Source: Paenibacillus koleovorans NBRC 103111
GTDB lineage: Bacteria; Bacillota; Bacilli; Paenibacillales; NBRC-103111
Assembly: GCF_004000845.1 (NCBI RefSeq)
Contig: NZ_BIMA01000070.1
Coordinates: forward strand, 1-35,906
Direction of reading: 5' to 3'
Length of the DNA stretch: 35,906 bases
Shown here piece after piece: positions 8,877 to 19,027 of the stretch; the stretch's first letter is position 1, and each line of letters starts with the position of its first letter. Made by a program: the position numbers and the translations under genes. The notes under the pieces are model-generated. The model was not told the origin of the DNA, did no database searches, and was given only the letters and a program-made list of their open reading frames with translations.

Positions 8877-11800
8877 TTAAGCGCTTATGGCGTCGTCTTC
8901 TTCCAGGCGGACACTGACGAGCTTGGAGACGCCGCCTTCCTCCATCGTAACGCCGTACAGCACATCCGCCGCTTCCATTGTTCCCTTACGGTGGGTGACG
9001 ACGATGAACTGGGTCTCTGCCGCAAACTCCCGCAAGTAGTCGGCGAACCGGGTGACGTTCGCTTCATCCAGCGCCGCCTCGACTTCGTCGAGCACGCAGA
9101 ACGGTACCGGCTTCACGCGCAGAATGGCGAACAGCAGCGCCATCGCCGTGAGCGCGCGCTCGCCGCCCGACAGCAGCTGCAGGTTTTGCAGCTTCTTGCC
9201 GGGAGGCTGGGCGACGATCTCGATGCCCGTATCGAGCAGCTGCGTCGGATCCGAGAGAATCAAGTCCGCGCGTCCGCCGCCGAACAGCTTGGCGAAGACG
9301 ACGACGAATTGGGCGCGGATCGCTTCGAATGTCGCGCGGAAGCGCTTGGACATTTCCTCGTTCATCTCGCGGATGACCTGATACAGCGTCGTTTTCGCCT
9401 CAATCAGGTCCTGCTTCTGCCCAAAGAGGAAATCGTAACGCTCTTTCACCCGCTGGTATTCTTCGATTGCGCCGAGATTGACGTCGCCGAGCGATGCGAT
9501 ACGGCGTTTCAGCTCACGCACCTCGTTCTGCATGCCGATGATATCCTCCGGGACGGGATAGCGCTCCTTGGCCAGCTCGAAGCTCATCTCGTAATCTTCC
9601 GCCAGCTTCTTCAAGAGGCTCTCCAGCTCCACATCGAGCCGGTTGACGCGAATGTCGGTTTGGCGGATTTGATCCTCCACCTGCTTGAGCAGCGTCCGCT
9701 GCTCGCGGGTTTTGTTCTCCTCGCGCTCTAGGTGCTGCAGCCCGCTCGTCCGTTCCGCGCGCTTGAATTCGATCGCATCGGTCGATTGGTTCTTCTTCAG
9801 GCGGAGGTCATTCAGCTGCTCGATCTGGAGAACAGTTTGCTGCTCGTTCATGCGAATGTCCTCGTCTAGCTGAGCGAGCATCCGCTCGTTCGTAACGCAT
9901 TCTCGCTGCAGATTCGCGAGATCCTCTTCGAACCGTTCGAGCTGCTCGTCCAACGACTGCTTCTCCTGCGTGCTCGATGCGATCTTGACCTTGAGCGTCG
10001 TCAGTTGGGTCTGAAGCTCCTCCTTGGCGGATTCCTTCGTCTTGCGCGACAGCTCGGCCTCGCGGATCGCTTGCTGCAGTGACACTTCCTGCGCCTCGGC
10101 TTCCACCAGCGCGACAACTGACTGCTCCCGCTTCTTGCTGAAATCAGCCTTCTCGCCTGCAAGCGAGCCCAAGTCCTGCGAATAGAGCGCGAGATGATCC
10201 TCGGCGTTCTTCAGCTCGCCCTGCAGCGCCTGCAGTCCGCTGCGGACGCGCTGCTCCTCGATGCGCAGCCGCTCGCTCTCCTCGCGGAGCGTCTCCAGCT
10301 CCTTGGAGCCGGTGTCCAGCTCGCGCCGCAGCCGCTCGTATTTGCCCCTAAGATCGGCAAGCTGGGCTTCGGACGTTTTCACTTCCTGCTCGAGCTCCTC
10401 GATCTGCCGTTGGCGGCTCAGCAGGCTCGTCGTCTTCTTCTGCAAGCTGCCGCCGGTCATCGAGCCGCCCGGGTTGACGACGTCGCCCTCAAGCGTGACG
10501 ACCCTATAGCGGTACTGGCAACGCGCGGCGATTCGGTTCGCATCCTCCAGATTTTTGGAGACGATGACGTTACCGAGCAAGCTGCCCACAATGTTGCGGT
10601 ACAAGTCGTCGTAACGGATCAAGTCTGCGGCGATGCCGATGTAGCCGTTCAGCTGCGACAGCCCGCCTCGCTCATGATCCGGCACCGAACGGCCGCGAAT
10701 AACGTCGAGCGGCAGGAACGTGGCCCGTCCCAGCTGTCGCCGCTTCAGGAACGAAATCGCTTCACGGCCGAGCGCCTCGTTTTCCACGACGATGTTCTGC
10801 AAGGCGCCGCCAAGCGCTGTTTCGATCGCAATTTCGACTTCTGCGGGCACATGCACAAGCTCTGCTATGGCGCCATGAATCCCTCTTAAGCCGTCGTGCC
10901 GGTTTTTCGCCTTCAACACTTCTCGCACGCCATGCGCGAACCCGTCGTAATCGTTCTGCATCTCGCGCATCGTATCGCGTCGGGATGTAAGCGCGTCGAT
11001 CTTCTGCTCCCACTTGCGCACTGTGCCGGTCAGCTCGGCGAGCAAATCCTGCTTCGCCTTCTGCTCCTGGCTAAGCGCGATGTAGCGGTTGCGCCCTGCA
11101 TCGAGGCGCCCCGCCAATTGATCGGCCTCCGCCTCCATCGACTGCCGCTTCGCTCCCAGCTCCTGCGATTGCGTCGCCCATTTCGCCTCGTCCTCGCCCA
11201 TCCGCTCCAGACGCCGTTCCAGCGATTCGACATGCTGGTCGGAGTAGCGGATTTCATTGCGGTACTGGGCCATCCGATTCAGCGTCTCGAGCAGCTCCGC
11301 CTTGAGCCGTTCCTCTTCGGCACTGCTCACCCCGCCTGCAACCCCAAGCAGCCGATCTTCCTCCGCCACCAGCGTCTCGGTCAGAGCTGCGATTTCTTGC
11401 TGCAAACGGCTCGTCTTCTCCCGGTAGCCGGCGTTCTCGGTTCGTTTCTCGTCCATGCGCGCTCGTTGCTGCCGGGTCGTCTGATCCAGCTGATAACGGT
11501 TGCGGGTCAAGTTGCTGTTTCGTTCCTTCAGCACCTCGCCCTGTCCCTCGCATTTCTCATACTCTTCGCTCAGCCGTAGAATCGTTTCGTGCAGCTGCTC
11601 GATCTCATCCTCCAGCTTGCGAATGGCGAGCCGGTCCTTCTCCAACTGGGCATCGTGCAGGCTTACGACTGCGTTCAGCTCCAGCTCGCGATTATGTAGC
11701 TCCTTCAGCTTGGCGCTTTCTTCGCTCCAAGTTTTGTGAATCGTTTCTATCTGGTGGACGTAGAGCGATACTTCGCCGACTTTCAGCTTTTCCTTCAGCT

Positions 11801-12449
11801 GCTTGTACTGCACCGCTTTTTCCGATTGGTCCTTCAGCGGGTCCAGCTGATCCTCCAGCTCCGACACGAGGTCGTGGATGCGCAGCAGGTTATGCTCCGT
11901 CTCGGCCAGCTTCTTCTCCGCTTCCTTCTTGCGCGACTTGTACTTGACGATGCCGGACGCTTCCTCGAAAATGCCGCGTCGATCCTCCGACCGGGTGCTT
12001 AGAATTTCCTCAATCCGGCCTTGTCCGATGATGGAATAGGCTTCTTTCCCGATTCCGGTGTCCATGAACAGCTCGGTGATGTCCCTCAGTCGGCAGGCTT
12101 GCTTGTTGATAAAATATTCGCTGTCTCCGCTTCTGTGGATGCGGCGCGTCACTGTCACCTCATGAAAGTCGAGCGAAAGCGCCTCGTCGCTATTATCCAG
12201 CGTCAAGGACACTTCGCCGTAGTTGACGGCTTTGCGCGAATCGCTGCCGGCGAAGATGATGTCCTCCATCTTGCCGCCGCGCAGCGACCTCGCGCTCTGC
12301 TCGCCGAGCACCCAGCGGATCGAGTCGGAGATATTGCTCTTGCCGCTTCCGTTTGGGCCGACGACCGCCGTGATGCCTTGCACAAACTCCAATTCGGTTT
12401 TGTCGGCGAACGATTTGAATCCCGCCAGCTCCAACCGCTTCAAATACAT
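8877..12449 (-). CDS. smc: Chromosome segregation ATPase SMC
   Basis: Long coiled-coil ATPase that compacts and aligns chromosome arms, with ScpA and ScpB as partners (not in this window). The 1190-residue protein starts at MYLKRLELAGFKSFADKT: the ATG at 12449 has GGGGTG five to six bases upstream, and the longer frame to 12506 lacks a site. Walker A GPNGSGKSN is at 31-39. Heptad coiled coil runs to about 500. The hinge (about 500-680) contains GFAHGVREVL and PGGSMTGGS. A second coiled coil follows, then the signature LLSGGERALTA and Walker B FCVLDEVEAALDEANV near the C-terminus. It is followed by ftsY. Confidence 0.98.
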   Translation of the reverse strand: MYLKRLELAGFKSFADKTELEFVQGITAVVGPNGSGKSNISDSIRWVLGEQSARSLRGGKMEDIIFAGSDSRKAVNYGEVSLTLDNSDEALSLDFHEVTVTRRIHRSGDSEYFINKQACRLRDITELFMDTGIGKEAYSIIGQGRIEEILSTRSEDRRGIFEEASGIVKYKSRKKEAEKKLAETEHNLLRIHDLVSELEDQLDPLKDQSEKAVQYKQLKEKLKVGEVSLYVHQIETIHKTWSEESAKLKELHNRELELNAVVSLHDAQLEKDRLAIRKLEDEIEQLHETILRLSEEYEKCEGQGEVLKERNSNLTRNRYQLDQTTRQQRARMDEKRTENAGYREKTSRLQQEIAALTETLVAEEDRLLGVAGGVSSAEEERLKAELLETLNRMAQYRNEIRYSDQHVESLERRLERMGEDEAKWATQSQELGAKRQSMEAEADQLAGRLDAGRNRYIALSQEQKAKQDLLAELTGTVRKWEQKIDALTSRRDTMREMQNDYDGFAHGVREVLKAKNRHDGLRGIHGAIAELVHVPAEVEIAIETALGGALQNIVVENEALGREAISFLKRRQLGRATFLPLDVIRGRSVPDHERGGLSQLNGYIGIAADLIRYDDLYRNIVGSLLGNVIVSKNLEDANRIAARCQYRYRVVTLEGDVVNPGGSMTGGSLQKKTTSLLSRQRQIEELEQEVKTSEAQLADLRGKYERLRRELDTGSKELETLREESERLRIEEQRVRSGLQALQGELKNAEDHLALYSQDLGSLAGEKADFSKKREQSVVALVEAEAQEVSLQQAIREAELSRKTKESAKEELQTQLTTLKVKIASSTQEKQSLDEQLERFEEDLANLQRECVTNERMLAQLDEDIRMNEQQTVLQIEQLNDLRLKKNQSTDAIEFKRAERTSGLQHLEREENKTREQRTLLKQVEDQIRQTDIRVNRLDVELESLLKKLAEDYEMSFELAKERYPVPEDIIGMQNEVRELKRRIASLGDVNLGAIEEYQRVKERYDFLFGQKQDLIEAKTTLYQVIREMNEEMSKRFRATFEAIRAQFVVVFAKLFGGGRADLILSDPTQLLDTGIEIVAQPPGKKLQNLQLLSGGERALTAMALLFAILRVKPVPFCVLDEVEAALDEANVTRFADYLREFAAETQFIVVTHRKGTMEAADVLYGVTMEEGGVSKLVSVRLEEDDAISA

Positions 12450-12538
12450 ATTTTCACCCCAACACTTGGTCATGACCATAAATAGAGGCAATCGTGATGT
12501 TCCCAAACCTTTGCCAATGTTGCAAATGGTTACCCTTG

Positions 12539-12547
12539 ATTATAGCA
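12539..12547 (-). promoter_or_regulatory. Extended -10 promoter for smc
   Basis: TGCTATAAT on the minus strand, about 90 bp before the smc start and just past the rnc terminator. No good -35 is visible, but the TGn extension and perfect -10 usually compensate. It explains how smc is transcribed despite the terminator upstream. Confidence 0.6.
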
Positions 12548-12585
12548 CATCGGGGCCATACTCTGCTTAGAGGCTTAAGACGCAC

Positions 12586-12615
12586 AAAAGAAGAGCAGAT
12601 CGCTCTGCTCTTCTT
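12586..12615 (-). terminator. Intrinsic terminator after rnc
   Basis: Perfect 12-bp stem (AAGAAGAGCAGA with TCTGCTCTTCTT) around a 4-nt loop, followed on the minus strand by TTTTG. It begins 14 bp after the rnc stop, so it separates the fab-rnc unit from smc-ftsY. Confidence 0.85.
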
Positions 12616-12628
12616 CCCGGCTCTTACG

Positions 12629-13330
12629 TTATTCCCTCACGTTCAGCGCGGTCAGCGCCTGCGCGGCCGCCTGCTGCTCCGCTTCCTTCTTGGATCGGCC
12701 CGTGCCTTGACCGAGCACAACGCCATCCATGCGCACCTCGGAGACGAACTGGCGCTCATGCGCAGGCCCTTTCTCGTCCACGATCCGATACTCGAGCGTA
12801 CCCATTGCGTGATGCTGTGTATGCTCCTGCAGCTGCGTCTTGTAATCCGTCATCGACAGCTTCGTCTCGACCTCCAGCTGGCTGAACACATGCTGCTGCA
12901 AAAACCGCCGCACTGCCTCCAGCCCTTGGTCGAGATATAGCGCGCCGATGAACGCTTCGAACACGTCGGCCAGCATCGCCGGACGGGAGCGGCCGCCGGT
13001 CAGCTCCTCCCCTTTGCCGAGGAACATGTAGGCGCCGAAGTTCAGCTTCTCCGCGAATCCCATCAGCGAAGGCTCGCAGACGATCGCCGCGCGAAGCTTG
13101 GTCAGCTCCCCCTCCGTACGGCCCGGGTGGCTGCGGAACAGAAACTCGGACACGCTGAGCTCCAGCACCGCATCGCCCAAGTATTCCAGCCGCTCGTTGT
13201 CCTCGAGACCGGCCGAACGCTGCTCGTTGACGTAGGAGGAATGGGTGAACGCCTGCTTCAGCAGCTGTTCCTTGCGAAACGGGACGTTCAGCTCTTTTTG
13301 TAGCTGCTGCAACTCTTTCAACCGATTCAC
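12629..13330 (-). CDS. rnc: Ribonuclease III
   Basis: Endonuclease for double-stranded RNA, processing rRNA and mRNA and degrading sense-antisense duplexes, including those of type I toxin-antitoxin pairs such as the one proposed at 26.8 kb. 233 residues: the catalytic signature [13 protein letters not shown] is at about 46-58 and a C-terminal dsRNA-binding domain (about 158-230) contains [11 protein letters not shown] and [18 protein letters not shown]. The start is ambiguous: the GTG at 13330 opens the frame, but a TTG at 13321 fits the AGGCGG site better. Located after fabF and ending at a strong terminator. Confidence 0.96.
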   Translation of the reverse strand: MNRLKELQQLQKELNVPFRKEQLLKQAFTHSSYVNEQRSAGLEDNERLEYLGDAVLELSVSEFLFRSHPGRTEGELTKLRAAIVCEPSLMGFAEKLNFGAYMFLGKGEELTGGRSRPAMLADVFEAFIGALYLDQGLEAVRRFLQQHVFSQLEVETKLSMTDYKTQLQEHTQHHAMGTLEYRIVDEKGPAHERQFVSEVRMDGVVLGQGTGRSKKEAEQQAAAQALTALNVRE

Positions 13331-13373
13331 CGCCTAAACTTGTTCGTTCTAGGTTCCGACAACCGGCGAATCT

Positions 13374-14612
13374 TTATGCCTCGTACTTCTTCAAGATAAT
13401 CGTGGCGTTATGGCCGCCGAACCCGAACGAGTTCGACATCGCGATCTTGACGTTCGCTTCGCGGGCTACGTTCGGCACATAGTCGAGGTCGCATTCCGGA
13501 TCCTGATCGACCAGGTTGATCGTCGGTGCAATCCGGCCGTACGTCAGCGTCAGACCGGAGATAACGGCCTCCACGCCACCGGCGGCGCCGAGCAAATGGC
13601 CGGTCATCGACTTCGTCGAGCTGACAGCCAGCTTGTAGGCATGATCGCCGAAGGCACTCTTAATCGCCGTCGTCTCCGAGCGGTCGCCTACCGGCGTCGA
13701 TGTGCCGTGCGCGTTGATGTAGTCCACTTCCTCGGGCGCAATGCCGGCGTCCTTGAGCGCCTTCGCCATACAGCGAGCTGCACCCGCCGGATCCGGATCG
13801 GTCATATGGTATGCGTCGCCGCTCATCCCGTAGCCGATCACTTCGCCATAGATGCGGGCGCCGCGAGTCCGGGCATGCTCGAGCTCCTCGAGAATCAGAA
13901 TGCCGGAGCCTTCGCCCATCACGAAGCCGTCGCGGCCCGTATCGAACGGACGACTCGCCTTGTCCGGCTCTTCGTTGCGGGTCGACATCGCCCGCAGCGC
14001 ACAGAAGCCGGCCATCCCCGTAGGACGGATCGTCGCCTCGGCGCCGCCGCATATCATGACCTCGGCATCCCCGCGCTGGATCAGCTTGTACGAATCGCCG
14101 ATCGAGTGGGTTCCCGTCGCACAGGCGGTTACCGCCGTGCTGTTCGGTCCCTTCGCGCCTGTCTGCATCGAAACTTGACCGGAAGCCATGTTCGCGATCA
14201 TCATCGGGATGAAGAACGGGCTGACGCGCTTAGGCCCTTTCTCCAGCAGTACGTTGTGCTGGTCTTCCCAAGTGCCCAATCCGCCGATGCCGGAGCCGAT
14301 ATAGACGCCTGCCCGTTCCGGATCCATATCGGTTTCTATATTCAAATTCGCGTCCTTCAGCGCCGAATGACTTGCGGCAACGGCAAACTGAACGAAGCGG
14401 TCCATCTTTCTCGCTTCTTTGCGGTCCATGTAATTCTCGGGATTGAAATCCTTGATCTCGGCGGCGATTCTCGTCGGGTAGTCGCTTACATCAAACGCTT
14501 CGACCAGAGATACTCCGGATTTGCCGGCCATCAGATTGTTCCAAAACGTATCCAGTTCATGGCCGAGTGACGTCATGACGCCCATCCCCGTAATCACTAC
14601 TCTTCGTTTCAT
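13374..14612 (-). CDS. fabF: 3-oxoacyl-[ACP] synthase II
   Basis: Condensing enzyme of fatty-acid elongation that joins malonyl-ACP to acyl-ACP. 412 residues from [13 protein letters not shown]; the ATG at 14612 has an AGGTGG site six bases upstream, and the seven-codon longer frame is not needed. Catalytic triad: Cys164 in TACATGTHS, His302 in NAHGTSTP, His339 in [11 protein letters not shown], with Lys334 beside it. It lies after acpP but is separated from it by a 257-bp spacer with hairpins, so it may be only partly coupled to the upstream fab genes. Confidence 0.98.
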   Translation of the reverse strand: MKRRVVITGMGVMTSLGHELDTFWNNLMAGKSGVSLVEAFDVSDYPTRIAAEIKDFNPENYMDRKEARKMDRFVQFAVAASHSALKDANLNIETDMDPERAGVYIGSGIGGLGTWEDQHNVLLEKGPKRVSPFFIPMMIANMASGQVSMQTGAKGPNSTAVTACATGTHSIGDSYKLIQRGDAEVMICGGAEATIRPTGMAGFCALRAMSTRNEEPDKASRPFDTGRDGFVMGEGSGILILEELEHARTRGARIYGEVIGYGMSGDAYHMTDPDPAGAARCMAKALKDAGIAPEEVDYINAHGTSTPVGDRSETTAIKSAFGDHAYKLAVSSTKSMTGHLLGAAGGVEAVISGLTLTYGRIAPTINLVDQDPECDLDYVPNVAREANVKIAMSNSFGFGGHNATIILKKYEA

Positions 14613-14741
14613 TGTATTCCACCTCTCCGACACGAAACCTGAATTCTATTAGTGATCGCACGGTTCGACCCGTACGGGCTTATCGTTCATAGGCAAGACA
14701 ATCAAGAGCCTCGTATAGGCGCCGGGTGCATAATGGAGAGA

Positions 14742-14764
14742 AGTCCCGTTGGTTCAACGGGACT
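14742..14764 (-). terminator. Hairpin in the acpP-fabF spacer
   Basis: AGTCCCGTTG pairs perfectly with CAACGGGACT (10 bp) across a 3-nt loop and is followed on the minus strand by TCTCTCC, not a true U-tract. A second GC-rich palindrome, CGCCGATCGGCG followed by TTTTC, lies between it and acpP (near 14808-14820). Together they suggest partial termination or processing after the highly expressed acpP. The remaining spacer up to 14613 holds no gene. Confidence 0.45.
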
Positions 14765-14869
14765 GGACAAAAGGCCCTTCCGCAGCAGTCCATTCTCTTC
14801 GAAAACGCCGATCGGCGGCGCCCTGCGAGAAGGACGCGCCGACAGGCGTCTTCGAAAAAGGAATGCTCC

Positions 14870-15103
14870 TTAGGCTTGAGCCTTTATGTAATCAACAACT
14901 TCTCCCACTGAGGTAATTTTCTCGGCATCTTCGTCTGAAATTTCCAAATCAAACTCATCTTCCAATTCCATTACCAACTCAACTACGTCGAGAGAATCAG
15001 CACCTAAATCGTCTTTGAAGGACGCTTCGAGGGTCACTTCGCTTTCTTCAACCCCAAGGCGGTCCACTACAATCTTCTTAACTCGATCCAAAACATCGGA
15101 CAT
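14870..15103 (-). CDS. acpP: Acyl carrier protein
   Basis: Carrier of growing acyl chains on 4'-phosphopantetheine, attached to Ser37 in [13 protein letters not shown]. 77 residues, acidic, ending VDYIKAQA. The ATG at 15103 is the start; the in-frame GTG at 15112 is part of the AGGAGGTG ribosome site. It follows fabG by 122 bp, where a promoter may boost its expression. ACP is normally far more abundant than the other Fab proteins. Confidence 0.98.
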   Translation of the reverse strand: MSDVLDRVKKIVVDRLGVEESEVTLEASFKDDLGADSLDVVELVMELEDEFDLEISDEDAEKITSVGEVVDYIKAQA

Positions 15104-15124
15104 CCGGTTCACCTCCTCTAGGGT

Positions 15125-15153
15125 ATTATACGAGAATTGCTAGTAAAATGCCA
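15125..15153 (-). promoter_or_regulatory. Candidate internal promoter for acpP
   Basis: Minus-strand TATAAT (15130-15125) with a 17-nt spacer to TGGCAT (15153-15148). The -10 is perfect, the -35 weak. The start site would leave a leader of only about 15 nt that still includes AGGAGG. It lies within the fabG-acpP gap. Confidence 0.5.
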
Positions 15154-15225
15154 GACCCGTCCCACACCGGCTCCGCGAGATTCTTATGCGAAAATCGGAC
15201 GGGGGGCGAGGTGCGACAGGATACG

Positions 15226-15984
15226 CTACATGTACATGCCTCCGTCGACATGAAGCGTCTGGCCGGTCATGTAAACGGCCTCGTCGGACGCCAGGAAACG
15301 AACGACGCGCGCGATATCCTCCGGCTGGCCGAGACGGCTGAGCGGGATTTGCGACAGCAGCTGCGTCTGCATGTCCGGCGACAGCTTGTCGGTCATGTCC
15401 GTCACGATGTAGCCTGGCGCTACGGCGTTGACCGTAATATTGCGCGAGGCGAGCTCGCGAGCGGTAGACTTGGTCAAGCCGATAACGCCGGCTTTGGCGG
15501 CGACGTAGTTCGCCTGACCCGCGTTGCCCAGCACGCCTACAACCGAGGAGATGTTGATGATGCGACCGGAGCGCTGCTTCATCATCGGACGGGTAACCGC
15601 CTTGATGCAGTTAAAAACGCCCTTCAAGTTCGTATTAATAACTTGGTCAAACTCTTCCTCTTTCATTCGCATGATGAGGTTGTCGCGGGTTATGCCGGCA
15701 TTGTTCACCAAGATGTCGAGCCGCTCGAACCGGTCGAGCACTTGCTTGACCATGTCCTCTACTTGCTCGGAAGAGGCGACGTCGGCTTTCACCTTGAACG
15801 CGCGGCGGCCCAGAGACTCGATATGCGCCACGACATCGGCGGCGGCTTGCTCGCTGCCCGCGTAGTTGACTGCCACATCGGCGCCTGCCTCCGCCAGCGC
15901 GATCGCGATCGCGCGGCCGATGCCGCGGGATGCGCCGGTCACCAGCGCCGTCTTGCCTTGCAACGATTGCGTAGCATTGCTCAT
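15226..15984 (-). CDS. fabG: 3-oxoacyl-[ACP] reductase
   Basis: NADPH-dependent short-chain dehydrogenase for the first reduction step of fatty-acid elongation. 252 residues. The nucleotide-binding motif TGASRGIG is at about 16-23 and NNAG at 94-97. Catalytic residues Asn119, Ser146/147 (NISSVVG), Tyr160 and Lys164 (YVAAK) are all present. The start ATG at 15984 has GGAGG upstream. It lies between fabD and acpP, as in the Bacillus fapR operon. Confidence 0.98.
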   Translation of the reverse strand: MSNATQSLQGKTALVTGASRGIGRAIAIALAEAGADVAVNYAGSEQAAADVVAHIESLGRRAFKVKADVASSEQVEDMVKQVLDRFERLDILVNNAGITRDNLIMRMKEEEFDQVINTNLKGVFNCIKAVTRPMMKQRSGRIINISSVVGVLGNAGQANYVAAKAGVIGLTKSTARELASRNITVNAVAPGYIVTDMTDKLSPDMQTQLLSQIPLSRLGQPEDIARVVRFLASDEAVYMTGQTLHVDGGMYM

Positions 15985-16020
15985 CCTAATTCCTCCCTCT
16001 CTCTGAAGTTGAATTCTCGT

Positions 16021-16965
16021 TTAGACCGTAGCCGAATAGTCGGCCGCAAACTTGACGATCGCTTCCTCGTTATTCAACGTGAAGACGCGTACGGATTTGT
16101 CGATCTTCTTGATCAAGCCGCTGAGCACGGAGCCCGAGCCGATCTCCACGAACGTATCCACGCCTTGCGAGATCAGCCAGGCAACACTGTCTTCCCATAG
16201 TACCGGAGCGCAGACTTGCTCGACGAGCAGTCGGCGGATGTCGTCCGCCGCTTGAACCGGCTGCGCCGTAACGTTAGCGACTACAGGGATCCCAGCGTCG
16301 CGAAGCTCGATTCCGGCCAGCATACCGGCCAGCCGATCGGCCGCAGGCTTCATGAGCGACGAGTGGAACGGACCGCTCACCTCAAGCGGGATAACCCGCT
16401 TGGCGCCGGATTCCTTGCCGCGCTCGACGACGGCTTGTACACCGGCCGCCGAACCGGATACAACGATCTGGCCGGGGCAGTTCACGTTGGCCATCTCAAC
16501 CGGCGTGCCCGCCGCCGAGATGTCGCGGCACAGCTTGTCCAGCTGCTCGCGCTCCGCGCCGAGTACGGCCGCCATCGCGCCGGTGCCGCCCGGCACCGCC
16601 TGCTCCATGAATTCGCCGCGCGCACGCACGGTGCGAACCGCATCCTCGAGCGAGAGCACGCCGGCTACGACAAGTGCGCTATACTCGCCAAGGCTGTGCC
16701 CGGCCACATAGTCCGGCTTCACGCCTTGGCTGCGGAATGTCTCGTACAGCGCGACACTCGCGGTCAGCAGCGCTGGCTGCGTATTGGCGGTTTTCTTCAG
16801 CTCGGAATCCGGTCCTTGAAAGGCGATCGTCGACAGCGAGAAGCCTAGCACCTCGTCCACCCGATCGAATACCGCCTTCGCCTCCGGATATTTCTCATAG
16901 ACGTCCATTCCCATGCCTACCGCTTGCGCGCCTTGGCCCGGGAATACAAATGCGATTTTGCCCAT
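16021..16965 (-). CDS. fabD: Malonyl-CoA:ACP transacylase
   Basis: Moves malonyl from CoA to ACP to supply extender units. 314 residues from MGKIAFVFPGQGAQ. The nucleophile is Ser91 in GHSLGEYSAL, and His201 in GPFHSSLM completes the dyad. The ATG at 16965 was chosen by family alignment, because the longer frame to 16989 adds residues not found in homologues. The ribosome site here is mediocre (GGGG about 13 bases away). It is preceded by fabH and followed by fabG. Confidence 0.97.
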   Translation of the reverse strand: MGKIAFVFPGQGAQAVGMGMDVYEKYPEAKAVFDRVDEVLGFSLSTIAFQGPDSELKKTANTQPALLTASVALYETFRSQGVKPDYVAGHSLGEYSALVVAGVLSLEDAVRTVRARGEFMEQAVPGGTGAMAAVLGAEREQLDKLCRDISAAGTPVEMANVNCPGQIVVSGSAAGVQAVVERGKESGAKRVIPLEVSGPFHSSLMKPAADRLAGMLAGIELRDAGIPVVANVTAQPVQAADDIRRLLVEQVCAPVLWEDSVAWLISQGVDTFVEIGSGSVLSGLIKKIDKSVRVFTLNNEEAIVKFAADYSATV

Positions 16966-17031
16966 CTTGTATCCATTCCCCTTTCCCATGTCGTTGAGCG
17001 TTCACCCGCTTCCCCGGTGTTCGTTCGTCGA

Positions 17032-18018
17032 TTACCAGACGAGCACCGTCGCGCCCCAAGTCAAGCCGCCGCCGAAGCCGACGAGCAGCAGCGTGTCGCC
17101 CGGCTTGATCCGGCCTTCCTTGTTCGCTTCTGCAAGAGCGACCGGGATGGAAGCCGCCGACATGTTGCCGTACTTGTTCAAGTTGATCATGCACTTGTCT
17201 TCCGGCAGCGACAATCGCTCCAGCGACGACTGGATGATGCGGAAATTCGCCTGATGCGGCACGAGCAGGTCGATATCGGTTTTGTCGAGCCCCGCCTTGC
17301 GGAGCGCTTCTTCTCCGGCGCTGCCCATAATCTTGACGGCGAACTTGAACACTTCCTTGCCCGCCATGTAGATGAATTGCTTCTTGCTTTCCAGCACTTC
17401 CTGACTGATCGGATTGCGCGACCCGCCGCCGGCCGCCGTCAGAAGCGGTCCTCCGGAGCCGTCCGCGCCGAGCTCGAACGAGCGGAAGCCCCTGCCTTCT
17501 TCGACTTCGCCCAGTACGACAGCGCCTGCTCCGTCGCCGAACAGGATGCAAGTGTTGCGGTCGGTATAATCCGTTATTTTGGACAGGCATTCGGTGCCGA
17601 CGACGAGCACATGCTTGTAAATGCCGGTCGCGATGAAATTCGCGGCATTGGCGAGCCCGTAGATGAAGCCCGAGCAAGCCGCCGACAAGTCGAACGCCGC
17701 TGCTTTCTTGGCCCCGAGCTTATCCTGCAATATGCAAGACGTCGAAGGAAACGCCATATCCGGCGTTATCGTCGCCACGATGATCAGATCCAGATCTTCG
17801 GCGGTTATTCCTGCGTTGGCGAGCGCCTCCACCGAGGCGTGGTAAGCCAAGTCGGACGAAGCCTGCTCCGCCGAGGCGATGCGCCGCTCCTTGATCCCTG
17901 TGCGCGTGACGATCCACTCGTCGTTCGTGTCCACCATCTTCTCCAGCTCCGCGTTGCTCAGGACGCGTTCGGGAACGTACATCCCCGTTCCCCAAATGCC
18001 AACCGGCTTCCCAATCAT
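17032..18018 (-). CDS. fabH: 3-oxoacyl-[ACP] synthase III
   Basis: Initiates fatty-acid synthesis by condensing acyl-CoA with malonyl-ACP; in this group it usually prefers branched primers. 328 residues. The triad is Cys115 (LSAACSGFIYG), His255 (PHQANFRI) and Asn285 (NKYGNMSAAS). The ATG at 18018 has GGAG upstream. It begins four bases after plsX stops, so it is tightly coupled. Bacillus subtilis has fabH elsewhere, and its place inside the fapR-plsX operon is the Paenibacillus-type layout. Confidence 0.97.
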   Translation of the reverse strand: MIGKPVGIWGTGMYVPERVLSNAELEKMVDTNDEWIVTRTGIKERRIASAEQASSDLAYHASVEALANAGITAEDLDLIIVATITPDMAFPSTSCILQDKLGAKKAAAFDLSAACSGFIYGLANAANFIATGIYKHVLVVGTECLSKITDYTDRNTCILFGDGAGAVVLGEVEEGRGFRSFELGADGSGGPLLTAAGGGSRNPISQEVLESKKQFIYMAGKEVFKFAVKIMGSAGEEALRKAGLDKTDIDLLVPHQANFRIIQSSLERLSLPEDKCMINLNKYGNMSAASIPVALAEANKEGRIKPGDTLLLVGFGGGLTWGATVLVW

Positions 18019-18021
18019 GTT

Positions 18022-19023
18022 CTACTCCTCTTTCTTCCCGCTGATTTCCGTTGCTATCATTTGAACCAGATGATTGCTGATCGCGATCCGAGCCTGGCGC
18101 ACGCCGTTCTTGATCGCTTTGGCGTCCGAGGAGCCGTGGCTCTTCAGGACAAGCCCGTTGATTCCGAGCAGCGGAGCGGCTCCATGCTCGGAGTAGTCGA
18201 GCTTCTTCTTGAACCGCGACAGCCCGGGCTTCAGAATCGCCGCGGCGAGCTTGGACAGCGTCGACCGCGTAAACTCCGACTTCAATGCCGAGAAGATCGC
18301 CCCTGCCGTGCCTTCCATCGCCTTCAGCAGGATATTGCCGACGAAGCCGTCGCACACAATGACGTCGCAATCCGCGTTCAGCACGTCCCGCGCCTCCACA
18401 TTGCCGATAAATTGAATCGGCGCCTGCTCCAGCAACGGGTAGGCGTGCTTCGTAAGCTCGTTGCCCTTCATCGCTTCGCTGCCTACATTGAGCAATGCTA
18501 TGCGAGGCTTGGCTATTCCATGCACCTGCCGGCGATAGACGCTGCCCATAATCGCATATTGCAGCAAATTATCCGGCGTGGCGTCCATGTTCGCCCCCAG
18601 GTCGAGCGCAAGCACACCCTTGCCGTCCATCGTAGGCAGCATCGGCGCGAGCGCCGGGCGCTCGATGCCGGGGATGCGCCCCACGATCAGCAAGCCGGTC
18701 GTCATCAGCGCGCCGGTATTGCCCGCGGAGATCATCGCATCCGCCTGCCCTTCCCGTACGAGCCGTCCGGCCACGACCATGGACGCGTCCTTCTTGCGGC
18801 GCACCGCCTTGACCGGCTCTTCCTCCGGTCCGATCGCATCCGCCGCATGGTGCAGCGTGACGTTCGCCGGTAGCCGGCGCCCCGCGAGAAGCTGCTCCAT
18901 GCGAGGCTGATCCCCTACTAGAACGAGCTGTACGTCACTCCATTCGGCAGCCGCGAGCAGCGCTCCCTCGACGACTACCTGCGGAGCGTGATCGCCACCC
19001 ATGGCGTCAATTGCGATCCGCAT
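18022..19023 (-). CDS. plsX: Phosphate acyltransferase PlsX
   Basis: Converts acyl-ACP to acyl-phosphate, the donor for PlsY in phospholipid synthesis. 333 residues from MRIAIDAMGGDHAPQ. ISAGNTGALM (near 95-105) and VCDGFVGNILLKAMEG (near 220-235) are family landmarks. The ATG at 19023 has GAGGAG upstream, and an in-frame GTG at 19038 lies before that site. The gene starts four bases after the fapR stop, implying coupling of the regulator with the key lipid step. Confidence 0.97.
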   Translation of the reverse strand: MRIAIDAMGGDHAPQVVVEGALLAAAEWSDVQLVLVGDQPRMEQLLAGRRLPANVTLHHAADAIGPEEEPVKAVRRKKDASMVVAGRLVREGQADAMISAGNTGALMTTGLLIVGRIPGIERPALAPMLPTMDGKGVLALDLGANMDATPDNLLQYAIMGSVYRRQVHGIAKPRIALLNVGSEAMKGNELTKHAYPLLEQAPIQFIGNVEARDVLNADCDVIVCDGFVGNILLKAMEGTAGAIFSALKSEFTRSTLSKLAAAILKPGLSRFKKKLDYSEHGAAPLLGINGLVLKSHGSSDAKAIKNGVRQARIAISNHLVQMIATEISGKKEE

Positions 19024-19027
19024 GCGA

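Noticed and set aside
8073-9731. 552-codon plus-strand open frame
   Set aside because: It is antisense to ftsY and smc, which have full family motifs. Open antisense frames are expected in this GC-rich DNA; the peptide is Leu/Arg/Gln-rich with no domain.
16924-18873. 649-codon plus-strand open frame
   Set aside because: Antisense to the fabD 5' end, fabH and plsX, with Arg/His-rich shadow composition and no ribosome site.
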